Below, piece by piece: positions 9,099 to 19,796 of a stretch of DNA of 64,000 nucleotides. The number at the start of each line of letters is the position of its first letter. Within the stretch, counting starts at the first letter, position 1. This DNA is from Streptomyces sp. BHT-5-2. Its GTDB lineage: Bacteria; Actinomycetota; Actinomycetes; Streptomycetales; Streptomycetaceae. The stretch is from the NCBI RefSeq assembly GCF_019774615.1, contig NZ_CP081496.1:186001-250000 (forward strand), written 5' to 3'. The notes under the pieces were generated by a model. It worked only from the letters and a program-made list of their open reading frames with translations, was not told the origin of the DNA and searched no databases. The translations under genes and the position numbers were made by a program.

Positions 9099-11682
9099 TC
9101 CGCTCGATGTCGGCGTCCGCGGTCGCCAGCCGGCCGCGGATCTTCTCCACCACCGGCTCCGGCGCCTTGGCGAGGAACGCGTCGTTGCCCAGCTTGGCGG
9201 TGGCCTGCTTCTTCTCCTTCTCGGCCGCGAGCAGGTCCTTCGTCAGCCGCTTGCGCTCCGCCTCGACGTCGATCGCGCCGGACAGGTCCAGGGCGACGGT
9301 GGCGCCGGCGACCGGCAGGGACGCGGTGGCGGTGAAGCCCTCGGCGGCCGGCGTCAGGCGCAGCAGGGAGCGCATCGCGGTCTCGTGCGGCGCCAGCGCG
9401 GTGCCCGTCAGGTCCAGCCGTGCGGGGACCTTCTGGCCCGGCTGCAGGCCCTGGTCCGAGCGGAACCGGCGGACCTCGGTGACGACCTGCTGGAGCGTCT
9501 CGATCTCCCGCTCGGCCGCCGCGTCCCGGAAGCCGGAGTCCGCCGGCCAGTCGGCGATGACCACCGACTCGCCGCCGGTCAGCGTCGTCCACAGCGTCTC
9601 GGTGACGAACGGCACGACCGGGTGCAGCAGCCGCAGGGTGACGTCCAGGACCTCGCCGAGCACCCGGCGGGAGGCGTCGGCGGCCGGGCCGCCCGCCATG
9701 AACGTCGTCTTCGACAGCTCCACGTACCAGTCGAAGACCTCGTCCCAGGCGAAGTGGAAGAGGGTGTCCGACAGCTTGGCGAACTGGTAGTCGTCGTAGT
9801 ACGCGTCGACCTCGGCGACGACGGAGTTCAGCCGGGAGAGGATCCACCGGTCGGTCGCCGACAGGGCCTGGGCAGGCGGGAGTTCGCCCTCCACCGTCGC
9901 GCCGTTCATCAGCGCGAAGCGGGTGGCGTTCCAGATCTTGTTGGCGAAGTTCCGGGAGCCCTGCACCCAGTCCTCGCCGATCGGGACGTCGACGCCGGGG
10001 TTGGCGCCGCGGGCGAGCGTGAACCGCACCGCATCCGACCCGTAGGTGTCCATCCAGTCCAGCGGATTGACCGCGTTGCCGAAGGACTTGGACATCTTCT
10101 TGCCGAACTGGTCGCGGACCATGCCGTGCAGCGCGATGGTGTGGAACGGCGGGGTGCCGTCCATCGCGTACAGGCCGAACATCATCATCCGGGCGACCCA
10201 GAAGAAGAGGATGTCGTAGCCGGTGACCAGGACGGAGTTCGGGTAGAACTTCGTCACGCTCGGGGTCTGCTCGGGCCAGCCCAGCGTGGAGAACGGCCAC
10301 AGACCGGAGGAGAACCACGTGTCCAGGACGTCGGTGTCCTGGTGCCAGCCCTCGCCGCTCGGCGGCTGCTCGTCCGGACCGACGCAGACGACCTCGCCGT
10401 TCGGCCCGTACCAGACGGGGATGCGGTGGCCCCACCACAGCTGGCGCGAGATGCACCAGTCGTGGAGGTTGTCGACCCAGCCGAAGTAGCGGGACTCCAT
10501 CTCCTTGGGGTGGATCGCGACCTTGCCCTCGCGGACCGCGTCACCGGCGGCCTTCGCCAGCGGGCCGACCTTGACCCACCACTGCATCGACAGCCGCGGC
10601 TCGATGGTGGTCTTGCAGCGCGAGCAGTGCCCGACGGAGTGGGTGTACGGGCGCTTCTCGGCGACGATCCGGCCCTCGGCGCGCAGCGCGCCGACGATCG
10701 CCGACCGGGCCTCGAAGCGGTCCAGCCCCTGGAACGGGCCGTGCGCGGTGATCACGCCGCGCTCGTCGAGGACGGCCAGGTTGGCCAGGTCGTGCCGGCG
10801 GCCGATCTCGAAGTCGTTCGGGTCGTGCGCCGGGGTGACCTTGACCGCGCCGGTGCCGAACTCCGGGTCGACGTGCTCGTCGGCGACGACCGGGATCCGC
10901 CGGCCGGTCAGCGGCAGTTCGATCTCGGTGCCGACGAGGTGCGCGTACCGCTCGTCCTCGGGGTGGACGGCCACGGCGGTGTCGCCGAGCATCGTCTCGG
11001 CGCGGGTGGTGGCGACGACGATGGCGGCGTCCCCCTCGCCGTAACGGATCGAGACCAGCTCGCCCTCGTCGTCCTGGTACTCCACCTCGATGTCGGAGAT
11101 GGCGGTCAGACAGCGCGGGCACCAGTTGATGATGCGCTCGGCGCGGTAGATCAGCTCGTCGTCGTAGAGCCGCTTGAAGATCGTCTGGACGGCCTTGGAC
11201 AGGCCCTCGTCCATGGTGAAGCGCTCCCGCGACCACGCGACGCCGTCACCGAGCCGACGCATCTGGCCCGAGATCTGGCCGCCCGACTCGCCCTTCCACT
11301 GCCAGACGCGCTCGACGAACGCCTCGCGCCCCAGGTCGTGCCGGGACACGCCCTCCTTGGCGAGTTCGCGCTCGACGACGTTCTGGGTGGCGATGCCGGC
11401 GTGGTCCATGCCCGGCTGCCAGAGCGTCTCGTAGCCCTGCATGCGCTTGCGGCGGGTGAGCGCGTCGATGAGCGTGTGCTCGAAGGCGTGCCCCAGGTGC
11501 AGGCTGCCCGTGACGTTCGGCGGCGGGATGACGACGGTGTACGGCGGCTTCTCGCTCTTCTCGTCCGCCTCGAAGTAGCCCCGCTCTACCCAGCGCTCGT
11601 ACAGCGGCCCCTCTACCTCGGCCGGCGTGTACTGAGTCGGCAGTTCGGGGACGCTGTGCTTCTGCTGAGTGTTCTCGGTCAC
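9064..11682 (-). CDS. valS: Valyl-tRNA synthetase
   Basis: Class I aminoacyl-tRNA synthetase charging tRNA-Val. Start is GTG 11682 ([10 protein letters not shown]), giving 872 residues; the open frame upstream of this is non-coding. The HIGH-type motif is HLGH (62-65) after PPPNVTGS, and the KMSKS motif appears intact in [11 protein letters not shown]. The C-terminal coiled-coil arm ([21 protein letters not shown]) is present. No T-box-like leader is visible in the 169 bp between it and the divergent Pro/Gln-rich gene. The last 35 bp overlap the convergent membrane-protein gene. Confidence 0.97.
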   Translation of the reverse strand: MTENTQQKHSVPELPTQYTPAEVEGPLYERWVERGYFEADEKSEKPPYTVVIPPPNVTGSLHLGHAFEHTLIDALTRRKRMQGYETLWQPGMDHAGIATQNVVERELAKEGVSRHDLGREAFVERVWQWKGESGGQISGQMRRLGDGVAWSRERFTMDEGLSKAVQTIFKRLYDDELIYRAERIINWCPRCLTAISDIEVEYQDDEGELVSIRYGEGDAAIVVATTRAETMLGDTAVAVHPEDERYAHLVGTEIELPLTGRRIPVVADEHVDPEFGTGAVKVTPAHDPNDFEIGRRHDLANLAVLDERGVITAHGPFQGLDRFEARSAIVGALRAEGRIVAEKRPYTHSVGHCSRCKTTIEPRLSMQWWVKVGPLAKAAGDAVREGKVAIHPKEMESRYFGWVDNLHDWCISRQLWWGHRIPVWYGPNGEVVCVGPDEQPPSGEGWHQDTDVLDTWFSSGLWPFSTLGWPEQTPSVTKFYPNSVLVTGYDILFFWVARMMMFGLYAMDGTPPFHTIALHGMVRDQFGKKMSKSFGNAVNPLDWMDTYGSDAVRFTLARGANPGVDVPIGEDWVQGSRNFANKIWNATRFALMNGATVEGELPPAQALSATDRWILSRLNSVVAEVDAYYDDYQFAKLSDTLFHFAWDEVFDWYVELSKTTFMAGGPAADASRRVLGEVLDVTLRLLHPVVPFVTETLWTTLTGGESVVIADWPADSGFRDAAAEREIETLQQVVTEVRRFRSDQGLQPGQKVPARLDLTGTALAPHETAMRSLLRLTPAAEGFTATASLPVAGATVALDLSGAIDVEAERKRLTKDLLAAEKEKKQATAKLGNDAFLAKAPEPVVEKIRGRLATADADIERITAQLAALPTA

Positions 11683-11851
11683 GACCGACAGTGTACGGGC
11701 GCCCGCGTTGCGGCTTCGAATCGGTTTCGCCCCCGGGGCACCGGTTGTCGGCGGCGTCGTACAGGATGTCGGGAGCGCATAAACATCACGCCGACGCCCG
11801 GACGCCACGCGCAGCACTCCGGCGTCACCGCAGTCACGAGGGGACCGCTCC

Positions 11852-12814
11852 ATGAGCTTCAACCAGCCGCCTCCGGGCCCGTACGGCCAACAGCCCCAGC
11901 AGCCGGGCCCGTACGGCCAGCCGCAGCCGCCCGCCCCGCAGCCCGGCTACGGCTACCCGCAGCAGGGCGGCCCGGTGCCTCCCCAGCAGGGCTACGGCTA
12001 CCCTCAGCAGGCCCCGCAGCAGCAGTTCCCGCAGCAGGCCCCGCAGCCGCCCTACGGCCAGCCCCAGCAGCCGGGCCCGTACGGCCAGCAGCCCCCTTAC
12101 GGCGGCCAGCAGACCCCCTACGGGATGATCCCCCAGGAGCCGGAGACCGGCGGCGGCAGCGGCAAGAAGGTCGGCCTGATCATCGGCGCCGTCGCGGTGG
12201 TCGCGGCGATCGGCGTCGGCGCGTACTTCGTCTTCGGCTCGGGCGGCCAGGTGAAGCCGTACACGATCTCGTTGCCGGACAGCCTGCTGAGCGGGCAGTT
12301 CAGCAAGGTCCAGAAGCCCGGCGGCACCGGCGGTGCCGAGGACTTCTCCAACGACAAGGAGGCCAAGGCCCTTGGGATCACCAGCGCCAAGGGCGTCGGC
12401 GGCACCTACAAGGACCCCTCTGGGCTGCAGTTGTCGGTGTCCGGCGTGTACGGAAACGTCGCCGATCCGCAGGGCGCTGTCACCCAGGCGTTCGCCAAGT
12501 TCAACGACGGCCTCAAGAACGGCTCAAGGAAACCGACGATCGAGGACGTCACACCGCCTACCGCGTATTCGCCCAGCGGCTTCGACGGCGATGTCCTCAA
12601 GTGCGAGACGAAGAAGCTCACCTATTCGATCAGCGGGATGACCGTGCCCGTCACGGCCTCCGTCTGCATCTGGGGCGACAACAGTGCCCTCGGAGTGGTC
12701 ACCATGTCGGCCATGCCCAACCCCAACGGCGGCGGCTCCGCCACCACCCCCAGCGCCGAGCAGCTCGCCGACAAGACCGCCAAGATCCGCAACGAGGTCC
12801 GCAAGGAGAAGTAG
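11852..12814 (+). CDS. Pro/Gln-rich membrane-anchored protein of unknown function
   Basis: A 320-residue protein. Residues 1-95 are a cytoplasmic low-complexity segment of PYGQQP/PQQ-type repeats. One transmembrane helix follows (about 106-128, [17 protein letters not shown]), then an exported domain of about 190 residues containing the pair of cysteines C and C in VLKCETKK and SVCIWGDN. This layout is common in streptomycete surface or stress-sensing proteins, but I recognise no specific family. It is divergent from valS and convergent with clpX, with a shared hairpin terminator. Confidence 0.8.
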   Translation: MSFNQPPPGPYGQQPQQPGPYGQPQPPAPQPGYGYPQQGGPVPPQQGYGYPQQAPQQQFPQQAPQPPYGQPQQPGPYGQQPPYGGQQTPYGMIPQEPETGGGSGKKVGLIIGAVAVVAAIGVGAYFVFGSGGQVKPYTISLPDSLLSGQFSKVQKPGGTGGAEDFSNDKEAKALGITSAKGVGGTYKDPSGLQLSVSGVYGNVADPQGAVTQAFAKFNDGLKNGSRKPTIEDVTPPTAYSPSGFDGDVLKCETKKLTYSISGMTVPVTASVCIWGDNSALGVVTMSAMPNPNGGGSATTPSAEQLADKTAKIRNEVRKEK

Positions 12815-12846
12815 CGGCGGCGCCGCGCCGTCCGTACCGGCACACA

Positions 12847-12882
12847 CCACCGCCCGGCAGCAACTGCGCTGCCGGGCGGTGG
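12847..12882. terminator. Bidirectional hairpin between the Pro/Gln-rich gene and clpX
   Basis: Perfect 15-bp inverted repeat CCACCGCCCGGCAGC / GCTGCCGGGCGGTGG with loop AACTGC, in the 89-bp gap between convergent genes. Confidence 0.8.
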
Positions 12883-12903
12883 CGTTGGAAGGCGGTGGTG
12901 CCG

Positions 12904-14187
<1,284 letters not shown>

Positions 14188-14278
14188 GAGGTGAATCCCC
14201 TTCGCCTGGGATCCGCATTGCTCCGCGGACCCGGGTGCTTGCCTATCGACGGTACCTTGCCGGGCCCCCCGTACGGGC

Positions 14279-14316
14279 CCCCCTTGGACCGACTCGGTTC
14301 ACTCGGTCCAAGGGGG
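14279..14316 (-). terminator. Hairpin downstream of clpP2
   Basis: Inverted repeat CCCCCTTGGACCGA / TCGGTCCAAGGGGG (14 bp, 10-nt loop), starting 32 bp past the clpP2 stop. It separates clpP1P2 from clpX. Confidence 0.8.
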
Positions 14317-14348
14317 CAACACTCCGGCGCATTTCGCGAAGATCGCGA

Positions 14349-15035
14349 TCAGACGGAGACGGAGGTCTTCCGCGTCGAGACGATCTGGTCGACCAGACCG
14401 TACGCCAGCGACTCCTCGGCGGTGAGGATCTTGTCACGCTCGATGTCCTCGCGGATCTTCTCGATCGGCGTGGACGAGTGCTTGGCCAGCATCTCCTCCA
14501 GCTGCTGGCGCATCCGCTGGATCTCGCGGGCGGCGATCTCCAGGTCGGAGACCTGGCCGCGGCCGGTCTCGCTGAACGGCTGGTGGATCAGGACCCGGGC
14601 GTTGGGCAGCGCCATGCGCTTGCCCGGGGTGCCGGCCGCCAGCAGCACGGCCGCCGCGGAGGCCGCCTGGCCCATGCAGACCGTCTGGATGTCGGGCTTG
14701 ACGAACTGCATGGTGTCGTAGATCGCCGTCAGCGCGGTGAAGGAACCACCGGGGCTGTTGATGTAGACCGAGATGTCGCGGTCCGGGTCCATCGACTCCA
14801 GGCACAGCAGCTGGGCCATGACGTCGTTGGCGGAGGCGTCGTCGATCTGCACCCCGAGGAAGATCACCCGCTCCTCGAAGAGCTTCGCGTACGGGTCGTA
14901 CTCGCGCACGCCCTGCGAGGTGCGCTCGACGAAGCGCGGAACGATGTAGCGGGACTCGGCGGTCATGCCGGAGAACTCGGCCTTCGTGCGCTCGTAAAGG
15001 CCGCTTCCGGGGTAGTTGTTCATCTGGAGGTTCAC
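14349..15035 (-). CDS. clpP2: Clp protease proteolytic subunit 2
   Basis: Serine protease subunit that assembles with ClpP1 into the mixed tetradecamer known from actinobacteria. I start it at GTG 15035 ([10 protein letters not shown], 228 residues); ATG 15023 is an alternative, and the longer open frame would run into clpP1. Catalytic Ser126 lies in GQAASAAAV and His151 in RVLIHQPF. It is 52 bp downstream of clpP1 in the classical clpP1P2 operon and ends before a hairpin. Confidence 0.95.
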   Translation of the reverse strand: MNLQMNNYPGSGLYERTKAEFSGMTAESRYIVPRFVERTSQGVREYDPYAKLFEERVIFLGVQIDDASANDVMAQLLCLESMDPDRDISVYINSPGGSFTALTAIYDTMQFVKPDIQTVCMGQAASAAAVLLAAGTPGKRMALPNARVLIHQPFSETGRGQVSDLEIAAREIQRMRQQLEEMLAKHSSTPIEKIREDIERDKILTAEESLAYGLVDQIVSTRKTSVSV

Positions 15036-15087
15036 CGTCCTGGTGGCGAGAGGGGCTGGGGTCGACTGCGGGGCCTGTGTCCGGGGC

Positions 15088-15702
15088 TCAGGCCCCGGTG
15101 CCGCCCCCGCCCGGGACACTGGCGGCGGAGTGCATGACCTCGTCGATGATGCCGTACGCCTTGGCCTCCTCGGCGCTGAACCAGCGGTCGCGGTCGGCGT
15201 CCTTGGTCCACTGCTCCAGGGTCTGGCCGGTGTGGTGCGCGGAGAGCTCGCCCAGGCGCTTCTTCGTGCGGAGCAGCTGGTCGGCGTGGATCTTGATGTC
15301 CGAGGCCGAGCCCGCCAGGCCGGCGGAGGGCTGGTGGATCAGGATCTCGGCGTTCGGCAGCGCGAAGCGCTTGCCCGGCGTGCCGGCGCTCAGCAGGAAC
15401 TGGCCCATCGAGGCGGCGAGGCCCATGGCGATGGTGACCACGTCGTTCTTGATGTACTGCATGGTGTCGTAGATCGCCATGCCGGCCGGGACCGAGCCGC
15501 CGGGGGAGTTGATGTAGAGGTAGATGTCCTTGTCGGGGTCAGCGGCCAGGAGCAGCAGCTGCGCCGTGATCTTGTTGGCGATGTCGTCGTCGACCGGCTG
15601 GCCGAGGAAGATGATCCGCTCGCCGAGCAGCCGGTTGTAGACCTGGTCGCCGAGGCCACCGATGGTCGGCTCAGCGGCGGCGGAAGGCATCGGGATCGTC
15701 AC
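15088..15702 (-). CDS. clpP1: Clp protease proteolytic subunit 1
   Basis: First gene of the clpP1P2 operon. I start it at GTG 15702 ([10 protein letters not shown], 204 residues), with AGGTGG just upstream; ATG 15690 is possible, and the open frame further up is not homologous protein. Catalytic Ser98 is in GLAASMGQF and His123 in [10 protein letters not shown]. Known biology: clpP1 loss blocks aerial mycelium formation in S. lividans, and the operon is activated by ClgR, for which a candidate site lies 170 bp upstream. Confidence 0.95.
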   Translation of the reverse strand: MTIPMPSAAAEPTIGGLGDQVYNRLLGERIIFLGQPVDDDIANKITAQLLLLAADPDKDIYLYINSPGGSVPAGMAIYDTMQYIKNDVVTIAMGLAASMGQFLLSAGTPGKRFALPNAEILIHQPSAGLAGSASDIKIHADQLLRTKKRLGELSAHHTGQTLEQWTKDADRDRWFSAEEAKAYGIIDEVMHSAASVPGGGGTGA

Positions 15703-15871
15703 GTGTCCACCTGCTCGTTGTCGGACGGCTCGCGACCGTCTCAGCGTCGTCTTCTGGGGCGTGGGGACCTGCGCCGTGTGGTGCGCCCGGCGCGCATTCG
15801 GAAACTCCCCTGCCCTCGTATCTACGGACCCTAACGCGCAGGTCGGACAACGCCATCCCGCAGCGAGAACT

Positions 15872-15885
15872 GTTCGCTGTGAGCG
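15872..15885. promoter_or_regulatory. Candidate ClgR operator upstream of clpP1
   Basis: The sequence GTTCGC-TGTGA-GCG matches the GTTCGC-N5-GCG core reported for ClgR sites in Streptomyces clpP1, lon and clgR promoters. It lies in the clpP1-tig gap, upstream of the start and outside the tig terminator. Match is by eye only. Confidence 0.6.
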
Positions 15886-15909
15886 CAGGCTCACGGACCG
15901 GGACGAGAG

Positions 15910-15947
15910 ACGGGCCCGAACACGCTCACGTGCGTGTTCGGACCCGT
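15910..15947 (-). terminator. Hairpin downstream of tig
   Basis: 16-bp inverted repeat with one mismatch (arms 15910-15925 and 15932-15947, 6-nt loop), starting 46 bp past the tig stop. Confidence 0.7.
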
Positions 15948-15992
15948 ACTCACCGTTGGAAACGCCCGGGGAGACCCCGGACGGCCGGGGGC

Positions 15993-17390
15993 TCAGCCCT
16001 CGGTCTTGGCGGCCTCCTCGGCCTTCTCCTCGGTGCCCTCGGCCTCGGCGACGACGGCCTCGGCGGCCTCCGCCTCGTCCTCGTCCTCCAGGTCGACGGC
16101 CTCGCCGTTGGTGTCCTTGACCGAGGCGGCCTCGACGACCACCGCGAGGGCCTTGCCGCGGGCGACCTCGCCCACCAGCATCGGCACCTGGCCGCCCTCG
16201 ACGACCGCCTGGGCGAACTGGTCGGGGCTCATGCCGGAGGACTGGGCACGCCGCATGAGGTGCTCGGTGAGCTCCTCCTGGCTGACGTTGAGCTTCTCCT
16301 TGTTGACCAGCTCGTCGAGGACGAACTGGGTCTTGATGCCCTTCTCCGCCTGCTCCTTGGTCTCGGCGTCGAACTCTTCCTCGCTCTTGCCCTGGAGCTC
16401 CAGGTACTTGGCGAGGTCGAGGCCCATCTGGCCGAGCTGGTGGTGCTCGAGGTTGTGCTTGCGGGTGCGGATCTCGTCCTCGAGCAGCTTCTCGGGGATC
16501 GGGACCTCGATCAGGCCGAGCAGCGCGTCCAGGACCTTCTCCTGGGCCTGGGTGGCCTGGTCGAACTTCTTCATCCGCTCCAGGCGCTTGCGGCTGTCCG
16601 CCTTGAGCTCGTCGAGGGTGTCGAACTCGCTGGCCAGCTGGGCGAAGTCGTCGTCCAGGGCGGGGAGTTCGCGGGCCTTGACCTCGGTGACGTCGACCTT
16701 GACCGAAGCCTCCTTGCCCTGGGCGGAGCCGCCCTTGAGCTCGGAGGTGAAGGTCGCGCTGCCGCCGGCCTCCAGGCCCTTGACGGCCTCGTCGATGCCG
16801 TCGAGGAGCTCACCGGAGCCGATGGTGTAGCTGACGCCGTTGGCGATGCCGTCGGCCAGCACCTCGCCGTCGACCTTGGCCTCCAGGTCCACGGTCACCA
16901 CGTCGCCGTCCTCGGCGGCGCGCTCGACCGTGGTGGTCGAGGCGAAGCGCTCACGCAGCTGCTCGACCGACTTCTCGACGTCCTCGTCCGACACCTCGAC
17001 GGCGTCGACCTCGACCTCGATGCCGGAGTAGTCCGGGATCTCCAGGGCGGGGCGGATGTCGACCTCGGCGGTGAAGGCCAGCAGCTCGTTGTCCTTGAGC
17101 TCGGTGATGTCCACCTCGGGCTGGCCGAGGACGTTCAGCTCCGCCTCGTTGACCGCGTTGGTGTAGAACTTCGGGAGCGCGTCGTTGACGGCCTCCTCCA
17201 GCACGGCGCCACGACCGAACCGCTGGTCGATGACGCGGGCAGGGATCTTGCCCTTGCGGAAGCCCTTCACCGTGACCTGCTGGTTGATCTTCTTGTACGC
17301 CGCGTCGAGGCTGTCCTTGAGCTCCTCGAAGGGCACCTCGACAGTGAGCCGAACCCGGGTCGGGTTCAGGGTCTCCACGGCGCTCTTCAC
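15993..17390 (-). CDS. tig: Trigger factor, ribosome-associated chaperone
   Basis: Binds the ribosomal exit tunnel and nascent chains, with peptidyl-prolyl isomerase activity. Start is GTG 17390 with AAGGAG 8 nt upstream, giving 465 residues. The ribosome-binding domain has the signature [12 protein letters not shown]. The FKBP-like PPIase domain begins near [16 protein letters not shown]. The protein ends in an acidic, Glu/Ala-rich tail, typical of actinobacterial Tig. It sits directly upstream of clpP1P2-clpX on the same strand, the usual tig-clp arrangement, but a hairpin separates it from clpP1. Confidence 0.96.
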   Translation of the reverse strand: MKSAVETLNPTRVRLTVEVPFEELKDSLDAAYKKINQQVTVKGFRKGKIPARVIDQRFGRGAVLEEAVNDALPKFYTNAVNEAELNVLGQPEVDITELKDNELLAFTAEVDIRPALEIPDYSGIEVEVDAVEVSDEDVEKSVEQLRERFASTTTVERAAEDGDVVTVDLEAKVDGEVLADGIANGVSYTIGSGELLDGIDEAVKGLEAGGSATFTSELKGGSAQGKEASVKVDVTEVKARELPALDDDFAQLASEFDTLDELKADSRKRLERMKKFDQATQAQEKVLDALLGLIEVPIPEKLLEDEIRTRKHNLEHHQLGQMGLDLAKYLELQGKSEEEFDAETKEQAEKGIKTQFVLDELVNKEKLNVSQEELTEHLMRRAQSSGMSPDQFAQAVVEGGQVPMLVGEVARGKALAVVVEAASVKDTNGEAVDLEDEDEAEAAEAVVAEAEGTEEKAEEAAKTEG

Positions 17391-17601
17391 GGTTCGGTCT
17401 CCTTGGGCTGACTTTGGGGGTTCTGCTTCAGACCAGCCGGCTTCCGGCACGTCCCGGTCCGGCCGATCGCGCCCGGTACAGAGACATACGGGCACGCAGC
17501 TTGCATAGTAACCGCAAGGAGGAGGGCACCCACAACGCGATCTTGATCGGACGCTTATGCCCGCTTTTGCCTGCTTCGCGGCATGCGGGACGGGTGCCTG
17601 C

Positions 17602-17678
17602 TGGTCGGGGTGGCCGGATTCGAACCGACGACCTTCCGCTCCCAAAGCGGACGCGCTACCAAGCTGCGCCACACCCCG
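17602..17678 (-). tRNA. tRNA-Pro (UGG)
   Basis: Reading the minus strand, acceptor arms CGGGGTG and CACCCCG pair, the T-loop is GGTTCGAATCC, and the anticodon loop TTTGGGA carries UGG. Discriminator A is followed by an encoded CCA (17602-17604). All four arms fold by eye. Confidence 0.95.
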
Positions 17679-17813
17679 TCGGTGCGACACGTAGGGTACA
17701 TGGCCGAGGGCCGTGTGGCTGCCTGTTGTTCGAGAGCGCGGGGCAGTGTGCACGGCGGCGCCCTCACCCGCTACGATGCTCTGCGTGCCGAGGTCCGACC
17801 GACCGTGGCGCTC

Positions 17814-17884
17814 GCGGGCGTAGCTCAATGGTAGAGCCCCAGTCTTCCAAACTGGCTACGCGGGTTCGATTCCCGTCGCCCGCT
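17814..17884 (+). tRNA. tRNA-Gly (UCC)
   Basis: Acceptor arms GCGGGCG and CGCCCGC pair, the D-arm is GCTCAATGGTAGAGC, the anticodon loop holds TCC and the T-arm is GGGTTCGATTCCC. Discriminator is T; CCA is not encoded. It is divergent from tRNA-Pro, 135 bp apart. Confidence 0.95.
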
Positions 17885-17888
17885 CCGT

Positions 17889-17941
17889 AACGGCCCGGGG
17901 CCGGATCGCCGACTTTCTGCGATCCGGCCCCGGGCCGTTTT
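17889..17941 (+). terminator. Strong rho-independent terminator after tRNA-Gly
   Basis: A perfect 21-bp stem (17889-17909 with 17919-17939), 9-nt loop, followed by TTTT. It begins 4 nt after the tRNA. Confidence 0.93.
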
Positions 17942-18169
17942 CGTCGGCCGCCGCCGGGTACGTCCCGCCGGGTACGTCCGAGGTGCGCCACCGAGCGTTG
18001 TCGCTTTCCCTGCCGAATTCCCTGTCGCGGAACCACCGGTTCGCCGTGGTGACCCCATCCGAAAATGTTTCCCGATTGCCGTGGCAGGAGGTCGCCTCCG
18101 ACGCGTTCTGCCGGCGGGCCGGCAGCCGGCTGCGGGCCGGTGCGCGCCGCGGTGGCCGCCGAGGCGGGG

Positions 18170-18480
18170 TCCGGGACGATGGTCTGCCACCCGGACGCGC
18201 CCGGGAATTCCGGGCTGTACGCGGACCGGGAGGCGGACGGCGAGAGCAGCCGGACGTTTCTGCGGAACCGCGGGCCGGACGACTCCTCGATTGCCGACGT
18301 GCTCGACGGAGCGCATGTCGGAGAAGTCATCGAGGTGGCCGTCACGACGGTTTCGGATATTTTCCGGGAACACGGTTCGCCGGATATCGCGCTGCTGAAG
18401 ACCGATGTGGAGCGGGCCGGGATGGACGCACTGAGGGGAATTCGCGAGGAGGACTGGTCGCGTATTCACGGGATTTGCAG
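18170..18480 (+). pseudogene. FkbM-family methyltransferase relic
   Basis: In one frame this stretch encodes HPDAPGNSGLYADREAD, then VTTVSDIFREHGSPDIALLK-TDVE and ALRGIREEDWSRIHGI. These are the ordered motifs of FkbM-type SAM-dependent methyltransferases (VSD..., DLLKIDVE, LRGI...WPRI). The N-terminal half and the C-terminus are missing: upstream the frame gives unrelated basic sequence, and downstream it runs into a hairpin and antisense-looking DNA. Several codons end in T or A (GTT, GAT, ATT, GGT), less GC-biased than neighbouring genes, which fits foreign origin. Such domains often accompany NRPS/PKS or glycan clusters; none is here. Boundaries are approximate. Confidence 0.7.
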
Positions 18481-18508
18481 GAAGCGGGTCCGGGCGGCCG
18501 CCGGGTGT

Positions 18509-18547
18509 CCTCCCCGGCCACCCGCAGGACGTGGGTGGCCGGGGAGG
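18509..18547. terminator. Hairpin downstream of the FkbM relic
   Basis: Perfect 15-bp inverted repeat CCTCCCCGGCCACCC / GGGTGGCCGGGGAGG with 9-nt loop. It may be the terminator of a lost gene. From here to 18750 I see no credible gene; a minus-strand frame with EVLRALHEDPGPTDAAVE is suggestive but has no start or homology I can name. Confidence 0.6.
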
Positions 18548-18750
18548 CGGATGGTCTTCTCCACGGCGGCGTCGGTCGGCCCGGGGTCCTCGTGCAGCGC
18601 GCGCAGCACCTCGGGAGCGCGCCCGGAAGGGACCCGGACCCGCCGGTGGCAGAAAGGGTTGACCCGCCGTACACCCGTTTTCCCCTTGCCGGCAGCGCAC
18701 TTGTGCCAGGTGCCGGGTCGAGGGGCGTCCGGGTTGACTAGGGTGCAGCC

Positions 18751-19131
18751 ATGGAGATCTGGATCAACCCGGCCTGTTCCAAGTGCCGTTCCGCCGTGCA
18801 GCTCCTCGACTCGGAGGGGGCGGAGTACACCGTGCGGCGCTATCTCGAACAGCCGCCGAGCGCGCAGGAGCTGCGCGAGGTGCTGGCGCGGCTGACGCTG
18901 GAGCCGTGGGACATCACCCGCACCCAGGAGGCCGAGGCGAAGGAGCTCGGCCTGAAGGACTGGGGCCGCACGGCGGACGACCGCGAGCGGTGGATCGAGG
19001 CGCTGGCGGCGCACCCCCGGCTGATCCAGCGCCCGATCATCACCGCCGACGACGGCTCGGCGCTGGTGGGACGCAGTGAGGATGCCGTACGGGACGCGCT
19101 GGGACGGACCGGGGGCGGACCGACCTCCTGA
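18751..19131 (+). CDS. arsC: ArsC/Spx-family thioredoxin-fold reductase
   Basis: A 126-residue protein of the ArsC family (glutaredoxin-like arsenate reductases and Spx/YffB relatives). It starts MEIWINPACSKC, with Cys9 and Cys12 at the catalytic position. It carries the conserved LIQRPII segment near residue 90, where ArsC proteins bind oxyanion. True arsenate reductase activity is not proven by sequence, since YffB-type paralogues share these features. Standalone gene with no ars operon neighbours, downstream of the decayed tRNA-adjacent region. Confidence 0.8.
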   Translation: MEIWINPACSKCRSAVQLLDSEGAEYTVRRYLEQPPSAQELREVLARLTLEPWDITRTQEAEAKELGLKDWGRTADDRERWIEALAAHPRLIQRPIITADDGSALVGRSEDAVRDALGRTGGGPTS

Positions 19132-19228
19132 GCGGCGGCCCGCAACCGGGAACCGGCCCGCGGGCCGACCCGGACGCGATCGAGGGTGTGACGGGAGCGT
19201 GCCCCCGGAACATGGTCCAGAACGTGAT

Positions 19229-19423
19229 CTAGAACGTGATGTGGTTGATCGTGTTCGCGATCGAGTTCAGGAATCTGTTGATCGACGGCGCCATTCCCGT
19301 GGAGGCGAGGAAGAAGCCGAAGAGTATGGCGACGAACGCCGGGCCGGCCTTGATCGCCTTCTGCTTGATCAGTACGACCAGGATGATCCCCAGCATCAGG
19401 ACAACTGACAGCGATAGAGCCAC
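19229..19423 (-). CDS. Conserved small membrane protein (64 aa)
   Basis: GTG start at 19423. Two hydrophobic segments (SLSVVLMLGIILVVLI and GPAFVAILFGFFLAST) are joined by the basic linker KQKAIKAG, with a polar C-terminus NRFLNSIANTINHITF. The pattern resembles short two-helix proteins I recall from several streptomycetes, but I cannot assign a function. Codon third positions are GC-rich in this frame. The ribosome-binding site is weak (GAGGG 10 nt upstream). Confidence 0.65.
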   Translation of the reverse strand: MALSLSVVLMLGIILVVLIKQKAIKAGPAFVAILFGFFLASTGMAPSINRFLNSIANTINHITF

Positions 19424-19666
19424 AACTGATCACACCCTCGGTCGGAACGCCTCACCGGCCCTGGAGCATGCCGCGCACACCCCTGGCACCCATCGTGCCA
19501 TCAACTCCATGCCCATCGCAGGCGGGTGACGAATCTTCGGCCAACGCTTCGCCCGATTCATGGGGTTGGCGTGAAGCGGGGTGAGTGTGGGGTTGTGGGG
19601 TGATCCGATGCGGCCCCACGCCCCTCAGTCCCACCCCGGCCCCGCCCCGAGCCCCCTCCTGGCCCT

Positions 19667-19718
19667 CACGGACGGGCACCACGGACGGGCACCACAGACA
19701 GGCGCCACGGACCGGCAC
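19667..19718. repeat. Four tandem 13-bp repeats upstream of the antiporter
   Basis: Units of CACGGACGGGCAC: copies at 19667 and 19680 are identical, 19693 differs at three positions and 19706 at one. This lies in the 373-bp gap between the small membrane protein and the antiporter. The gap also has an AT-rich stretch (19730-19785) bounded by AGTTTGG and CCAAACT, probably the promoter/leader; otherwise I see nothing in it. Confidence 0.8.
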
Positions 19719-19796
19719 CACCAGCACTCGGAATAGTTTGGTAATCTAAGTATTGATGATCTCTTGACGCACTCTTGACCAAACTGGCCGGAGCGC

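Noticed and set aside
11683-11851. T-box leader for valS
   Set aside because: The gap is short and I see no specifier stem, antiterminator or T-box core sequence.
17814-18750. Integrated element with att site at tRNA-Gly
   Set aside because: No repeat of the tRNA 3' end and no integrase in the window; only a relic gene remains, so the island idea is kept as a finding, not a feature.
18466-19014. Minus-strand gene opposite arsC (182 codons)
   Set aside because: Overlaps arsC fully, with poor codon pattern; the EVLRALHEDPGPTDAAVE stretch is suggestive but unsupported by a start or a family.
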